Below, one piece after another: positions 27,201-35,853 of a DNA stretch of 64,000 nt. Source of the stretch: Psychrobacter aestuarii (GTDB lineage Bacteria > Pseudomonadota > Gammaproteobacteria > Pseudomonadales > Moraxellaceae); assembly GCF_904846035.1 (NCBI RefSeq), contig NZ_CAJGYT010000001.1, positions 186,001 through 250,000 on the forward strand, read 5' to 3'. Within the stretch, counting starts at the first letter, position 1; each line of letters starts with the position of its first letter. The notes under the pieces were generated by a model. The model searched no databases. It saw only the letters and a list, made by a program, of their open reading frames with translations, and was not told the DNA's origin. The position numbers and the translations under genes are program-made.

Positions 27201-30200
27201 TAAAACCGCTCTAGATGTGGCGTTACAGCTGGTCACGCATGGCGGGCACATCAGCAGTGACAAACACACCAGCGATAACTACTTAGCATTGTTAAACGCA
27301 GGGGTACAAAGCCCCTACGCGGATATTCAATTAAAAATAGCGACCTTGCTGGCGCGTTACGCACAGCATATTGACGCGAAAGACGACAAGAATGCAGAGC
27401 AGGCGACGAGCTATAGCGAGCAGGCGTATGCGGTATTTGAGCGCTATTTACAGCAGGTCATGCCTGATAAAAAACAAGATAAGTCAGCCTACGACACGTG
27501 GCACGCTCAAGTGATACAGGCATTAATTGGGCTGACAGCACTCGCAGCGCCGCAAGCGGTCAATGCCTTTGGCTGGTATCAGCACTATCTAAACCACCCT
27601 GATGCGGACTTTAGCACCACTGCGCCACATGTCATGTGGGTTGCAAATGCCAATGACAAGAAAGATATTGAAGCATTACAACATTGGCAACGAGATGAGC
27701 GCTCTCTAGTGCAGCAGTCGGCGAGTATTGCCCTTGCTGTTTTGGGGAATACGGCAGGTGCGAAGCTGTACCAACAAACCGATACCGACTTATCCGTACT
27801 GCACAAAGACCTCTCGCCCATCACATGGCTACAAGGGCGCGCGGGCTTGGGTATGGATACGGCATGGGCATTAGCACCATTATTTGGTACGCCTGCCTAC
27901 TTGCCAGCCGCACGCTGGACGCTGCTCTTCGCCGCATTGTCTGCGGACAATCAGCACGCAGGCGCAGCATTGTTGGTTAATGCGCTAAGCTTTGTTGATG
28001 CCCAAAGTGCGATTTTATACGCGCACAGTTTAGCGCGCTTCAATGCTGACGATAGCACGCATCAGTCGACTTGGGCACATATCAGTAGCGCGATTGGCGC
28101 AGCGCTACAAGATACGCTGACCGCGCTATTGCCGCAAAATAACGACCCACAAGCGCGACAGCTGTGTCATGAGGTACTGGCGTCGGTCAATGCCGAACAA
28201 CTGCAGCAGCTTGCCGCCCTCATCCACGCGCCCACCTCATCCTTATCTCCACAAATCAAGGCAAAAGCCATACAAGCGCTGGGGCAGCTGTCATTAATCC
28301 TCACCAAGCCAAACTTGACGCACGTACAAGCATGGCTGAGCAGTATTGCGCAGCTCAAGACACACCCCGCCTTTATCAATAAAATAACGGATACGGATAA
28401 TACACACGCGGACGCTACTGACAGCTATCATTATCAAAGCTTGGCCTTTGGCACATGGCTTGGGGTGATTCGTAATGCAGCTGAGCATAGCCTGATTAAC
28501 CAAGCCATTCGCGGGCTGTTGTGGCTGGCGCAACAGTCTGAAACCACAAACCATACCCCATGGTCAGCAAGTGTGACCCAAGCCCTGTTGCCCCTACTCA
28601 ATCATAGCCGTGCGGAGACGCGCGCATTGGTATGGGATGCGCTGCATCAACTGCCGATTACCCGTGATGCGCTGGCACAAGAGGCAATGGCGACCGAGCA
28701 TCGTGATATGGTTGCGGCGGGCGTCAAAGTATGGGTGGCTGAGCACATTACGGACAGTACGTTGACGACGACGCTCAGCCAGCGTTTACGCGATGCCCAT
28801 CCTTTATTAGCAGAAGAGATTTATCATTATCTGATTACTGCTATCGGGCAACTCCCTGCCAGCTTGGTGGTGCTGGAGTACGCCGATACACCGCTAGTAC
28901 GTCAGGTCATCAATGCATGGCAACAGACAGGACTGCAAGATAAAGATGCGCATCAGCAGTTTTTACAGCGCGCCATTTATGTACATGATTGGCAGGCACG
29001 TTATCACGCATGGCAACAATTATTGGTACAGCCCGCGCTGTTAGACGCTGACCCTCAGCTATTAGAAGCATTACTGACGTACTTTATGCTCAGTCATAGC
29101 GAGTATGCCCAGCAGCAAGTATTAAAGCTGATAACCAAGGCAAGTCAGCATTATGCCGAGCAGCAGTCGCCCACCGCCATCGCACAACAAACCCGCCTGA
29201 ACGAGTGGCTGTTTGCGCTGCTCGATGACCCGCGCTGCCGTATCAGTCGCGTGCTTATTTATCGCGCTCTTGCCAGTACCCGTTCGTTATCTGTGGTGAC
29301 AGGCTTACAAGCGCGTTTAGCTTTGTCTTATCAAGACAGCAAGCATCAAGTCGAGCGTGCCGATATCGTGCAAGCATTGATAAAGGTCAGCGGCTTTGAT
29401 CAGCCAATACACGATTATTTTTATGAGTATAAAGACACGCGCTGGCTGGACACGCAGTATCCACGCCACCCTGTCGTCCTGATGGATGTCTTTAGCCAGC
29501 TATTGCGCGTTCAAGACAGCAACTATTTGCTTGAGCTGGTCTCGCCGCTGGCATGGATTGGGCGTGAAAGTGATGATAAGACCGCAACGCCTACCGATAC
29601 GCACATTGCCGAGCGTATTGATGCGTTACTGGCGCAAGCCTACGCGCAGCTGCCTGAAAAACGGAGGCTCGCTGTGGTCAAGGCAATCGCGTACCGCGCG
29701 CAATATCGACACGGTGATACGACCGTATTAAAACAAGCCTTATCCAGCCGTCAAGACATGGTGTCATTCATCGCTGCAGAGGCGCTAGCGAAAGTCGGCC
29801 TTGCCGATGGTGCGAGCCTCTTAATGGCAACAATGGTGCACCATACCGATGGCGATGTACGCCGCCGTAGCGTACTGGCGATGGGCTCACTGTTTGACAC
29901 GCCTGAACATCCAGACGCCGCCCCTGTCTCGACCGATATGTTGTATCAAGCGTACGAGCGCTTATTACAATATGCCGAGGATGAGACGCATTACTTGCAA
30001 GATGTGGCGTGCGAGGCGCTCGGGATGCTCGCTGATGGCGGACGCTTTGAATACAGCACCCAGATTTTTGAGTTGTTGAAAGCGCAGCTGAATCAGCCCA
30101 ATCTGTCGCTGTACCATCCAGCCATTTTGCATTGGCTACACGGTCTGCGCCGTTTAGGTACGCCTGCGGCTTGGGCAGAGATTCGCCAGTATATTAGCAA

Positions 30201-31500
30201 GTTAGTCATCGAGGTGACCTACAGCACGGTCTTACAAGACGCTCTATATTTATTGTCATTTGCAGGCAATGAGGGTAATAAAGCCTTGCTGCTTAAGCTG
30301 TTAGCCAATACCGAGCAGGCATATATCTTTGCCGCGACTTATCAAGCAGCACAAAAGCTGTGGGGTACGGATAAGACTTGCCAGCCTTATGATTGGGCAG
30401 CGGTACAAAACCGCCAGCAAGCGCTGGATAATGAGGATATGGCGCTGAGCCTCAAGCGCATTACTGAATGCAGTAGCGTGACTGCCATCATTGACTTTAT
30501 GCTCACTCATGGCGAAGCCTTACCAGAACATATACGCGACGCGCTTGCTCAGCGTATCTTACAAGATGCCGATATGACGCCTGAGACACTAGCGCAGCTA
30601 CTGGCGCACCCGAACGACAGTATGTTGTCTATTGCGCTAAGCTACCTAGGTCAGCATCAAAGCGCCATTACCAACCAAACCCTGAGCATCGTGGCATATC
30701 AGCTTACTGAGGCGCAGCAAGCATGGCAAGCGCTGATGCAGCGTATTGGTAGCGCAATCAACGACTATCAGAGCTACGAGACCCTCATTCATACCTTGGC
30801 AAAACAAATCGCCCTCGCGCTGTGGCTATTGTACCGCTATAGCGCGGCAACAAACGCGAATGCCGATAACCATATCCTTGTCACGTCATTCACGTGGCTC
30901 ACACGCATCAGTCAGCTGCCCATCATTGCCAGCCTGCCCGCGCTTAGCGAGCACGTCGAGGCGTGGTGGCAGCAAGTGTGGCTAGCGCTGCTGGCACGTC
31001 CTGAATCGGGCATGACAGAGTTATCCGAGCTATTACCCACCTTGCAAGCCTTGCCGCCGCTCCGTGTGTTTACTGCCAAAACCAATGCCTTACGCGCCCA
31101 AGTCATTGACCGCTTAACACCGCCCGCCGTTGCCACGACAGCTGCCAGTGCGCCAAGCATCAGCCAATCTGACTTGCTAAGCTGGATACAAACGCAAAAT
31201 ACCGAGGCGCTGTATCACTGCGCAAGTGACGAAGCACAAACCATCAGCACACGCCTGCAAGCCATAGAAGCGTTAGGGCAAATGTTTGATACGCGGGTCA
31301 GTGCGTGGCTGGATAGTCTAATGCAGCATACCCAGCCTGATATCCAAAAAACCGCCTATAACGTCAAACGCCGCTGGCAGCGTGGGCAAAATAAGGCGAA
31401 AAACAAGCGCCCCATGCCTTATTTTGATACGCCACTTGCTGGCAGTAATGCGTGGCAGACAACCCACAATCCACAGCATCTGAGCCTAGGAGGTAAATAA
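24220..31500 (+). CDS. Giant WD40-like plus HEAT-repeat protein, retron operon gene 2
   Basis: This 2426-residue protein starts with a beta-propeller-like region (about 1-380), with WD40-type units such as VTALAFAPQSPYFFSAGADA and LFSIGDDGSIKSWALDKGQ. From about residue 390 to near the end it is a long solenoid of HEAT/ARM repeats of the PBS-lyase type, for example ISFRAAYALACLQDPRAFGV, VVRAGVARALGNQRLADGQ and a later RRRSVLAMGSLFD. No enzymatic motif was recognised. It lies 69 bases downstream of gene 1 and its stop is two bases before the ATG of the SWIM gene, so the four genes form one transcript. It is probably a very large scaffold or recognition protein. No frameshift was seen. Confidence 0.88.
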   Translation: MKTSTLPYWGEIISIISQDACLSQYHDKTNTPITKTGRSLFITRLPARDDHDNNDKEKEAASAPDNRLYILDTLGERPSLTTLVLPVAMQCMTANGDEVFLLGVDNHLYQTDWHAKKLQKISTLPIASPSTKDAAQQMVCLTKSVAILYEHTLIICPYMNTAKRLAGTPIIQPLAPLFAKAATDSDTGTSDTQAVSVASSSDGQWLIIGDDKGNVASCQWRYEANNVSQSHIQPSSTHPMHQGRVTALAFAPQSPYFFSAGADAKLYRTHVQGDLQPTDRAKSSGHASHINALCASDTRLFSIGDDGSIKSWALDKGQPSSSKDSVRHARHLVWTTYAEAPALLTVTKDNSLHIIPINTDKNGSLQTVTGLIRDGYARIEDYLSDNSAEREALFYEALAMLEQQNDHRALTIIKTALTSQRADSNRARALIKVLSQLSLKARIGVLEQLLDSPISSRVRRAAFDALQQQYRQQPLASQDYLTQALAGRHDEVVAAAIQQHHIQATRQPHEQSNQSYSQAVLPALLSHNSLTIRRAALIALETIFPETSIQADMLALQSRYTDTVQAGLIRLYQRDFLAAPAVSRQLMLLQHSADAEIRQTAFFVSLMTQPTLISALKNAAHEQDDSYLLRTLSDFDAFCLSEGTITHSGAASDSATNSSSDVRLALQVEDFQTPDEKTGSNGKKPKAAKRIQPTSPDVPMLDDATLAPLLQALSNHQQDISFRAAYALACLQDPRAFGVLIGFAHSDDAVVRAGVARALGNQRLADGQALLAAMLNDDHTQVRKVTMQALGKVCSDTQTWAAFGFASAHAHIHESALALLLQQNLAKMSDTRLVEQFQALLDNRFPSVRLEVLKMLVARLLDGSSDSLYRLLQLIATSQFEDIHRAGLEEWQRFLLQKTRKANAHEDNANDGALLALLLSDPFRAIRSEALETAGDYPQRFNIEQVITAALASPFEDIVTAGLQRCGALTDDKAIAVIMPLLLPLFAAEGLSIRKTALDVALQLVTHGGHISSDKHTSDNYLALLNAGVQSPYADIQLKIATLLARYAQHIDAKDDKNAEQATSYSEQAYAVFERYLQQVMPDKKQDKSAYDTWHAQVIQALIGLTALAAPQAVNAFGWYQHYLNHPDADFSTTAPHVMWVANANDKKDIEALQHWQRDERSLVQQSASIALAVLGNTAGAKLYQQTDTDLSVLHKDLSPITWLQGRAGLGMDTAWALAPLFGTPAYLPAARWTLLFAALSADNQHAGAALLVNALSFVDAQSAILYAHSLARFNADDSTHQSTWAHISSAIGAALQDTLTALLPQNNDPQARQLCHEVLASVNAEQLQQLAALIHAPTSSLSPQIKAKAIQALGQLSLILTKPNLTHVQAWLSSIAQLKTHPAFINKITDTDNTHADATDSYHYQSLAFGTWLGVIRNAAEHSLINQAIRGLLWLAQQSETTNHTPWSASVTQALLPLLNHSRAETRALVWDALHQLPITRDALAQEAMATEHRDMVAAGVKVWVAEHITDSTLTTTLSQRLRDAHPLLAEEIYHYLITAIGQLPASLVVLEYADTPLVRQVINAWQQTGLQDKDAHQQFLQRAIYVHDWQARYHAWQQLLVQPALLDADPQLLEALLTYFMLSHSEYAQQQVLKLITKASQHYAEQQSPTAIAQQTRLNEWLFALLDDPRCRISRVLIYRALASTRSLSVVTGLQARLALSYQDSKHQVERADIVQALIKVSGFDQPIHDYFYEYKDTRWLDTQYPRHPVVLMDVFSQLLRVQDSNYLLELVSPLAWIGRESDDKTATPTDTHIAERIDALLAQAYAQLPEKRRLAVVKAIAYRAQYRHGDTTVLKQALSSRQDMVSFIAAEALAKVGLADGASLLMATMVHHTDGDVRRRSVLAMGSLFDTPEHPDAAPVSTDMLYQAYERLLQYAEDETHYLQDVACEALGMLADGGRFEYSTQIFELLKAQLNQPNLSLYHPAILHWLHGLRRLGTPAAWAEIRQYISKLVIEVTYSTVLQDALYLLSFAGNEGNKALLLKLLANTEQAYIFAATYQAAQKLWGTDKTCQPYDWAAVQNRQQALDNEDMALSLKRITECSSVTAIIDFMLTHGEALPEHIRDALAQRILQDADMTPETLAQLLAHPNDSMLSIALSYLGQHQSAITNQTLSIVAYQLTEAQQAWQALMQRIGSAINDYQSYETLIHTLAKQIALALWLLYRYSAATNANADNHILVTSFTWLTRISQLPIIASLPALSEHVEAWWQQVWLALLARPESGMTELSELLPTLQALPPLRVFTAKTNALRAQVIDRLTPPAVATTAASAPSISQSDLLSWIQTQNTEALYHCASDEAQTISTRLQAIEALGQMFDTRVSAWLDSLMQHTQPDIQKTAYNVKRRWQRGQNKAKNKRPMPYFDTPLAGSNAWQTTHNPQHLSLGGK

Positions 31501-31502
31501 TC

Positions 31503-33560
31503 ATGAGCACTAATAATCCCCTACCCACAGAGCGCACCGACAGCCCCCAAGAGGACGAGCGCGGCACACCAATGGCGCTGGACTATGCCAATGTCAGCCA
31601 CGTCACCCCAACTGAGGCGCATCAGCAGCACGTGGCGCTGTTTACTGACCTACGCCGCGATGCGGTGCGCTTTGACGGCGTGGTCACCCAGCCGCTACTG
31701 TTTCGCGACAGCTTACTTGCGCTGTTTGATGTGGTTAAGAGCGACTATCGCTATGTGCCCAAAGACCGCGCCGCTTACGCTGTCTTTAGCCAAATGCGGC
31801 GGCAAAACCGCAACAAAAACCTATTCACCACCCAGCGCGATTATTTTAATTGGCTGCTGCATAATGACCCGCTGGCGTACTGCATCCTAGACCCCATCAT
31901 CGAGGTACATCCTGACGGCGTCAGCTTTGAAGTGTTTGGACGCGATGAAGGCTGCTACGCGCAATTAACCTTAGCGCACGGTCTTTTTGCTACCAACAGC
32001 GCCAGCACCTACGGCACAACCAGCATTGACTATAGCGATACCTTAGCCAGCGCCATTGCCCGTATTGACGACAGCCAAGTGCCCAAGCTGAGCATTGGAA
32101 AAGACGCGTTGCAATTTAGCCGCCATTCATGCACGCCAAACCAATCAGAAAATAAAACGGACAATACCGAAGCAGCAGCCCAAAGCGCAGACTCACCTGA
32201 TGATACCGTCATCGAAAAACGCATCCATGTGCCAAGCCGCTGGATACGCGGACTGCTGCAAATCCAAGCCGCCGCCCATCTGCCAATGGACAGTATCGCC
32301 CTTGACCCCATCGCCTTATATAACGTGCTGTTTGAATTACGGATGCACGCGGACATCAAAGGCAAGCGGCGCGGACTGGTCATTGAATTAACACCCAACC
32401 AGCCGCCAATGATGCTGCTTGAGCCGTTTAACATCAGTGTCAACTGCCAGCTCGGACAGGCGAAACCCTATAGCGGCAGCGAAGCAAAAATGATACGTCT
32501 GTGGGGTCGTCGCCGTTTGAGCTTATTAAAGCGTCTATTGCCGTATGCTAAGGACGTGACGGTACATATCTTGGGTCAAGGAATGCCCAGCTATTGGGTG
32601 ATTGCTGGTGACGGGTTTGCCTTTACCTTTGCCATGACAGGCTTTAATAAAGACAACTGGTCGCAAGCGCTGAATTTTGATTTGCTGTTGCCCAAGCGAC
32701 CACTCGGCGCGCAAACGAGCAGCCAGCAAAATACGATTGCCCATATCATCCAAGCGCTACAAGACGCGCCAAAGACGTTAGAAGACTTGTGCGCCGCCAA
32801 AGATAACGCACTCAGTACCAGTGAATGCCATGCCGCATTAATCAGCGCCGCCCAGCAAGGACTCGTGCGCTATGACATGCCCAGCCAGCGCTACCACTAT
32901 CGCCCATTGACGCAGACTCCGTTAGATATGGCGCAGTTCGCTTATCATAACGATGCCGAAAAGCAGGCTTTTGCCATTTTTGCCCATCCAAAATCGTTCC
33001 ATCATGTCAGCGTCAAAAGCGTCCTACCTGATGATGTCATGATCAGCGCAGATATCGAGGTCGCCGCTGACAGACGCAGTTACCACAGCCAGCTGACGCT
33101 TGGGCACGATGGCTTGGTCAAAAAAGCCGAATGCAGCTGCCCACAATATTTACAGCATCGCCTGAGCCACGGACCGTGCGCGCATCTGATTGCCCTGCGC
33201 CTGTATCAGCATACCGCACACACAGGCAGCGCCCCGCGCACGCGTATTTTCAACAAGCGCTTAACGGTGCCGAATAATGAACCAGCGCAGCCGTCGAAAA
33301 AAATCGTAGCAAATACAACCAGCGCCAACATTTGGGATTTGACCGCGCCCAGCATGCCTATTCACGCAAATAATCATACGCAAACCCACAGCACCCAACT
33401 GTCGGTACATGAGCGCACCTTAATCATTGAGCGCGAGCAAAACGGCAATACCCGCCGCCAGAAAATCTGCTTTAACACCGCGCAGCAAGCGACGGATGCC
33501 ATGATGCAGCACGCCCAGCGTTTACAAGCCAAAGGCTATATTGAAGACAAAGGAATCTAA
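31503..33560 (+). CDS. Winged-helix and SWIM zinc-finger protein, retron operon gene 3
   Basis: This 685-residue protein has an N-terminal region (1-400) rich in mixed alpha/beta segments that I do not recognise, a likely winged helix at about 411-469 (AHIIQALQDAPKTLEDLCAA to GLVRYDMPSQRYHYRPL), and a SWIM zinc finger with Cys544, Cys546, Cys559 and His561 (CxC...CxH in AECSCPQYLQHRLSHGPCAH). SWIM fingers bind DNA or proteins. The start has a strong AGGAGG nine bases upstream that lies inside the end of the giant repeat gene. The RT gene follows after three bases. The WH-SWIM architecture is what I recall as the marker of type XIII retrons. Confidence 0.9.
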   Translation: MSTNNPLPTERTDSPQEDERGTPMALDYANVSHVTPTEAHQQHVALFTDLRRDAVRFDGVVTQPLLFRDSLLALFDVVKSDYRYVPKDRAAYAVFSQMRRQNRNKNLFTTQRDYFNWLLHNDPLAYCILDPIIEVHPDGVSFEVFGRDEGCYAQLTLAHGLFATNSASTYGTTSIDYSDTLASAIARIDDSQVPKLSIGKDALQFSRHSCTPNQSENKTDNTEAAAQSADSPDDTVIEKRIHVPSRWIRGLLQIQAAAHLPMDSIALDPIALYNVLFELRMHADIKGKRRGLVIELTPNQPPMMLLEPFNISVNCQLGQAKPYSGSEAKMIRLWGRRRLSLLKRLLPYAKDVTVHILGQGMPSYWVIAGDGFAFTFAMTGFNKDNWSQALNFDLLLPKRPLGAQTSSQQNTIAHIIQALQDAPKTLEDLCAAKDNALSTSECHAALISAAQQGLVRYDMPSQRYHYRPLTQTPLDMAQFAYHNDAEKQAFAIFAHPKSFHHVSVKSVLPDDVMISADIEVAADRRSYHSQLTLGHDGLVKKAECSCPQYLQHRLSHGPCAHLIALRLYQHTAHTGSAPRTRIFNKRLTVPNNEPAQPSKKIVANTTSANIWDLTAPSMPIHANNHTQTHSTQLSVHERTLIIEREQNGNTRRQKICFNTAQQATDAMMQHAQRLQAKGYIEDKGI

Positions 33561-33563
33561 CCG

Positions 33564-34901
33564 ATGAGCAGCACAAGCACACAAAACCTAAGAGAACATT
33601 GGCAAACCCTTTGGCAAGACATCGAGCAGGCAGGCGGGCGCTATCAGTACGTGCAGCAGCAGCTGGTGACGCAGGGCTTTGTGGTTGAGCGTCGCCCGAT
33701 TGATAATATGAGCAAGGCGGAGCGCCAGCGCTACAAAACCATGCTTAAAAAAGAAGCGGCTGAAGAAAAAAATCTCAAAAAAGACGCATGGCAAGCGTAC
33801 AAGTCACAGCACATGGTCTATCTGGGTCGCCATGTCTACTGGTCGGATGACCACAGCGCGGACAAATGGGACGTGACCGATGGCGAGCGCCGCCGCGTCA
33901 GCAATCAGCTGCCCACCCTTACCCAACCAAAAGAGCTGGCAGCAGCGCTGAATCTGAGCATTGCGCAGCTTAAAGGCTTGTGCTATCAGCGTGAGGTGGC
34001 GACCTGCGTGCCCTATACCCATTTTAGTATTCAAAAACGCCGTGGCGGGACGCGTGAGATTTGGTCGCCCATCCCGACGCTTAAGACCGCGCAGCGCTGG
34101 ATACTGCACCATATCTTAGATCAGTTGCCAACGCATGGCGCGGCGCATGGCTTTGTCAGTGGGCGCTCTATCGTCACCAATGCCGAGGTGCATCGTGACA
34201 GCGCGGTATTGATTAAGCTTGATTTGAAAAACTTCTTTCCCACCATTCATTGGCGGCGTGCTAAAGGCGTGTTTCGGCAGGCGGGCTACCCTGAATCTAT
34301 CGCCACATTGCTCGCATTATTATGCAGCGAATCGCCACGGCAGATGGTGCAACAAAACGGCGTCACCTATTATGTGGCACTGGCAGACAGAGCCTTGCCG
34401 CAAGGCGCGCCGACCAGCCCTGCGCTATCGAACATCGTCTGCGTCAATATGGACAGACGCCTGACGGGACTTGCGGATAAGCATGGTCTGCGTTACAGCC
34501 GCTATGCCGATGATTTGACCTTTAGCATCCCAAGTAGCAGTGCTGCCAACAGCGATGCGCAAAATGCCCTTATTGGGCTGTTGCTCGGCTCGGTCTATAA
34601 GATTGTCAAAGAAGAAGGGTTTGTCTTAAATACCGACAAGACCAGCATCGTACGCACAGGACAGCAGCAAAACGTCACAGGGATGGTTGTCAATGGCGAG
34701 AGCGCGCCGCGTGTACCTCGGCGCATTAAACGCATGCTGCGCGCTGCGATTCATAACTTGCAACAAGGGCGAGCGCTGCCTGAGGGTGAAAGTCTGGCTA
34801 CCTTATCAGGGTATGCTGCGTGGATTACCTCGGCAGAGCCTGAGCTGGGACGGCACTATCTCGAGCAGATTGAGGCATTGGCAAAGGCGACGCCTGCTTA
34901 A
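33564..34901 (+). CDS. Retron-type reverse transcriptase
   Basis: This 445-residue protein has an RT domain from about residue 140. Visible motifs are FSIQKRRGGTREIWSPIPTL, HGFVSGRSIVTNAEVH with the retron NAxxH (Asn206, Ala207, His210), the first catalytic aspartate in LDLKNFFPTIHW (Asp220), LPQGAPTSPALSN, the YADD box (Tyr314 to Asp317) and the retron VTG triplet (from Val371) in the thumb-proximal region. The first 130 residues are a helical, lysine-rich extension not seen in short retron RTs. It lacks maturase and endonuclease domains, so it is not a group II intron RT. It should extend DNA from the 2'-OH of a branching G in its msr RNA. AAAGGA precedes the ATG. It is last of four genes. 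Confidence 0.93.
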   Translation: MSSTSTQNLREHWQTLWQDIEQAGGRYQYVQQQLVTQGFVVERRPIDNMSKAERQRYKTMLKKEAAEEKNLKKDAWQAYKSQHMVYLGRHVYWSDDHSADKWDVTDGERRRVSNQLPTLTQPKELAAALNLSIAQLKGLCYQREVATCVPYTHFSIQKRRGGTREIWSPIPTLKTAQRWILHHILDQLPTHGAAHGFVSGRSIVTNAEVHRDSAVLIKLDLKNFFPTIHWRRAKGVFRQAGYPESIATLLALLCSESPRQMVQQNGVTYYVALADRALPQGAPTSPALSNIVCVNMDRRLTGLADKHGLRYSRYADDLTFSIPSSSAANSDAQNALIGLLLGSVYKIVKEEGFVLNTDKTSIVRTGQQQNVTGMVVNGESAPRVPRRIKRMLRAAIHNLQQGRALPEGESLATLSGYAAWITSAEPELGRHYLEQIEALAKATPA

Positions 34902-34944
34902 TGGTTGCTTAAAAATTAGTAGTTAAAGTAGTTAAAAGTCTAAC

Positions 34945-34985
34945 GACAAGCACATCGCCCATCAGCGCGCGATGTGCTTGTCTTT
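34945..34985. terminator. Terminator between RT and GDSL esterase genes
   Basis: A perfect 14-bp stem, 34945-34958 with 34969-34982, is followed by TTTTAAA on the plus strand. It overlaps the 3' end of the convergent esterase gene, whose stop is at 34962, and can serve both strands. Confidence 0.8.
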
Positions 34986-35600
34986 TAAATAGTTATAAAG
35001 CCCTTCGGCGAACTGTCGGTAGCCTGCGGCATTGGCGTGGATTTTATCGGATTTTAAATTGTCATCCGCCAGTATCTCCGACCAGCCGCGCTCATAAAGC
35101 AGCACATCTTCACTCTCAGCAACTTCCTCATAAACAGGATTGTCACTGACCCGCCCAAACAGCGCGCTGACGCTAAAATGCGGCTCAGCGATGAGTATCA
35201 CTTGACTGTCTGCCGCTTTTAAAGCGCGGATAATGGCGATAAGATTGCTGCGCGTGGTCTCAGGGTTGATGCGCTGGAGCACGTCATTACCGCCCACGCC
35301 GAGCAGCACCAAATCAGGCTGCTGCGCGATGATGGCATCAAGGCGCGCCAGCACATCGGCGGAGGTGTCGCCATTGACACCCGCATTGACCACCGTCCAA
35401 CCGCTTAGGCTGGCAAGTACCGCCGGATACGCCGTCTCAGAGCTTGCGCCATAGCCATATGTGAGCGAATCGCCGAGCGCCACCACAGTGCTGCCTGCGG
35501 CAACGGGCGTATATGTCGGCGCATCGCTACAGCCTGTCACCACCGCCATCATTGCTATGCCGACCAGTGATGCTTGATAATTCGCTCGTATTCGTCTCAT
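34962..35600 (-). CDS. GDSL/SGNH hydrolase (TesA-like esterase), lipoprotein
   Basis: This 212-residue SGNH hydrolase has block I VVALGDSLTYGYG (nucleophile serine), VNAGVNGDTSADVLARL (block II), LLGVGGNDVLQR (block III) and SDKIHANAAGYRQFAE (block V with catalytic Asp and His). The N-terminus IAMMAVVTGC is a lipoprotein signal, so the enzyme is probably lipid-anchored in the periplasm. ATG at 35600 with AAAGGGG upstream is preferred to an in-frame ATG 24 codons earlier that would bury the signal. It probably has arylesterase, thioesterase or lysophospholipase activity. Confidence 0.9.
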   Translation of the reverse strand: MRRIRANYQASLVGIAMMAVVTGCSDAPTYTPVAAGSTVVALGDSLTYGYGASSETAYPAVLASLSGWTVVNAGVNGDTSADVLARLDAIIAQQPDLVLLGVGGNDVLQRINPETTRSNLIAIIRALKAADSQVILIAEPHFSVSALFGRVSDNPVYEEVAESEDVLLYERGWSEILADDNLKSDKIHANAAGYRQFAEGLYNYLKDKHIAR

Positions 35601-35729
35601 GTTTACCCCTTTATGCGCCGTTTTTTTGCCGCGCGCCAGCCACTTGCCCCATAGTTTGTCTATAGTGTACAAAACTGCTCGAAATACACCAAAGGGTTTT
35701 AAACCGCTATTATTTAACTCTTGTTGTAT

Positions 35730-35759
35730 GTTGCTCGATATCCGTTGTATAGTCTATAA
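35730..35759 (+). promoter_or_regulatory. Putative promoter of the Anbu operon
   Basis: TTGCTC (35730-35735) and TATAAC (35754-35759) are spaced by 18 bases, about 95 bases before the ATG at 35854, in the spacer divergent from the esterase gene. Confidence 0.45.
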
Positions 35760-35853
35760 CATATAAATATGGCTTTAAGGCTTGCTATGCGGCCGCTGTC
35801 GCCTGCCAGCTGGTGGATTATTTGTTAGATTTTATAGGATATATGAGGTATTT

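Noticed and set aside
33564-34901. RT as part of a group II intron or diversity-generating retroelement
   Set aside because: No maturase X or endonuclease domain, no intron RNA ends and no template/variable repeat pair were seen. NAxxH and VTG motifs and the operon partners point to a retron.
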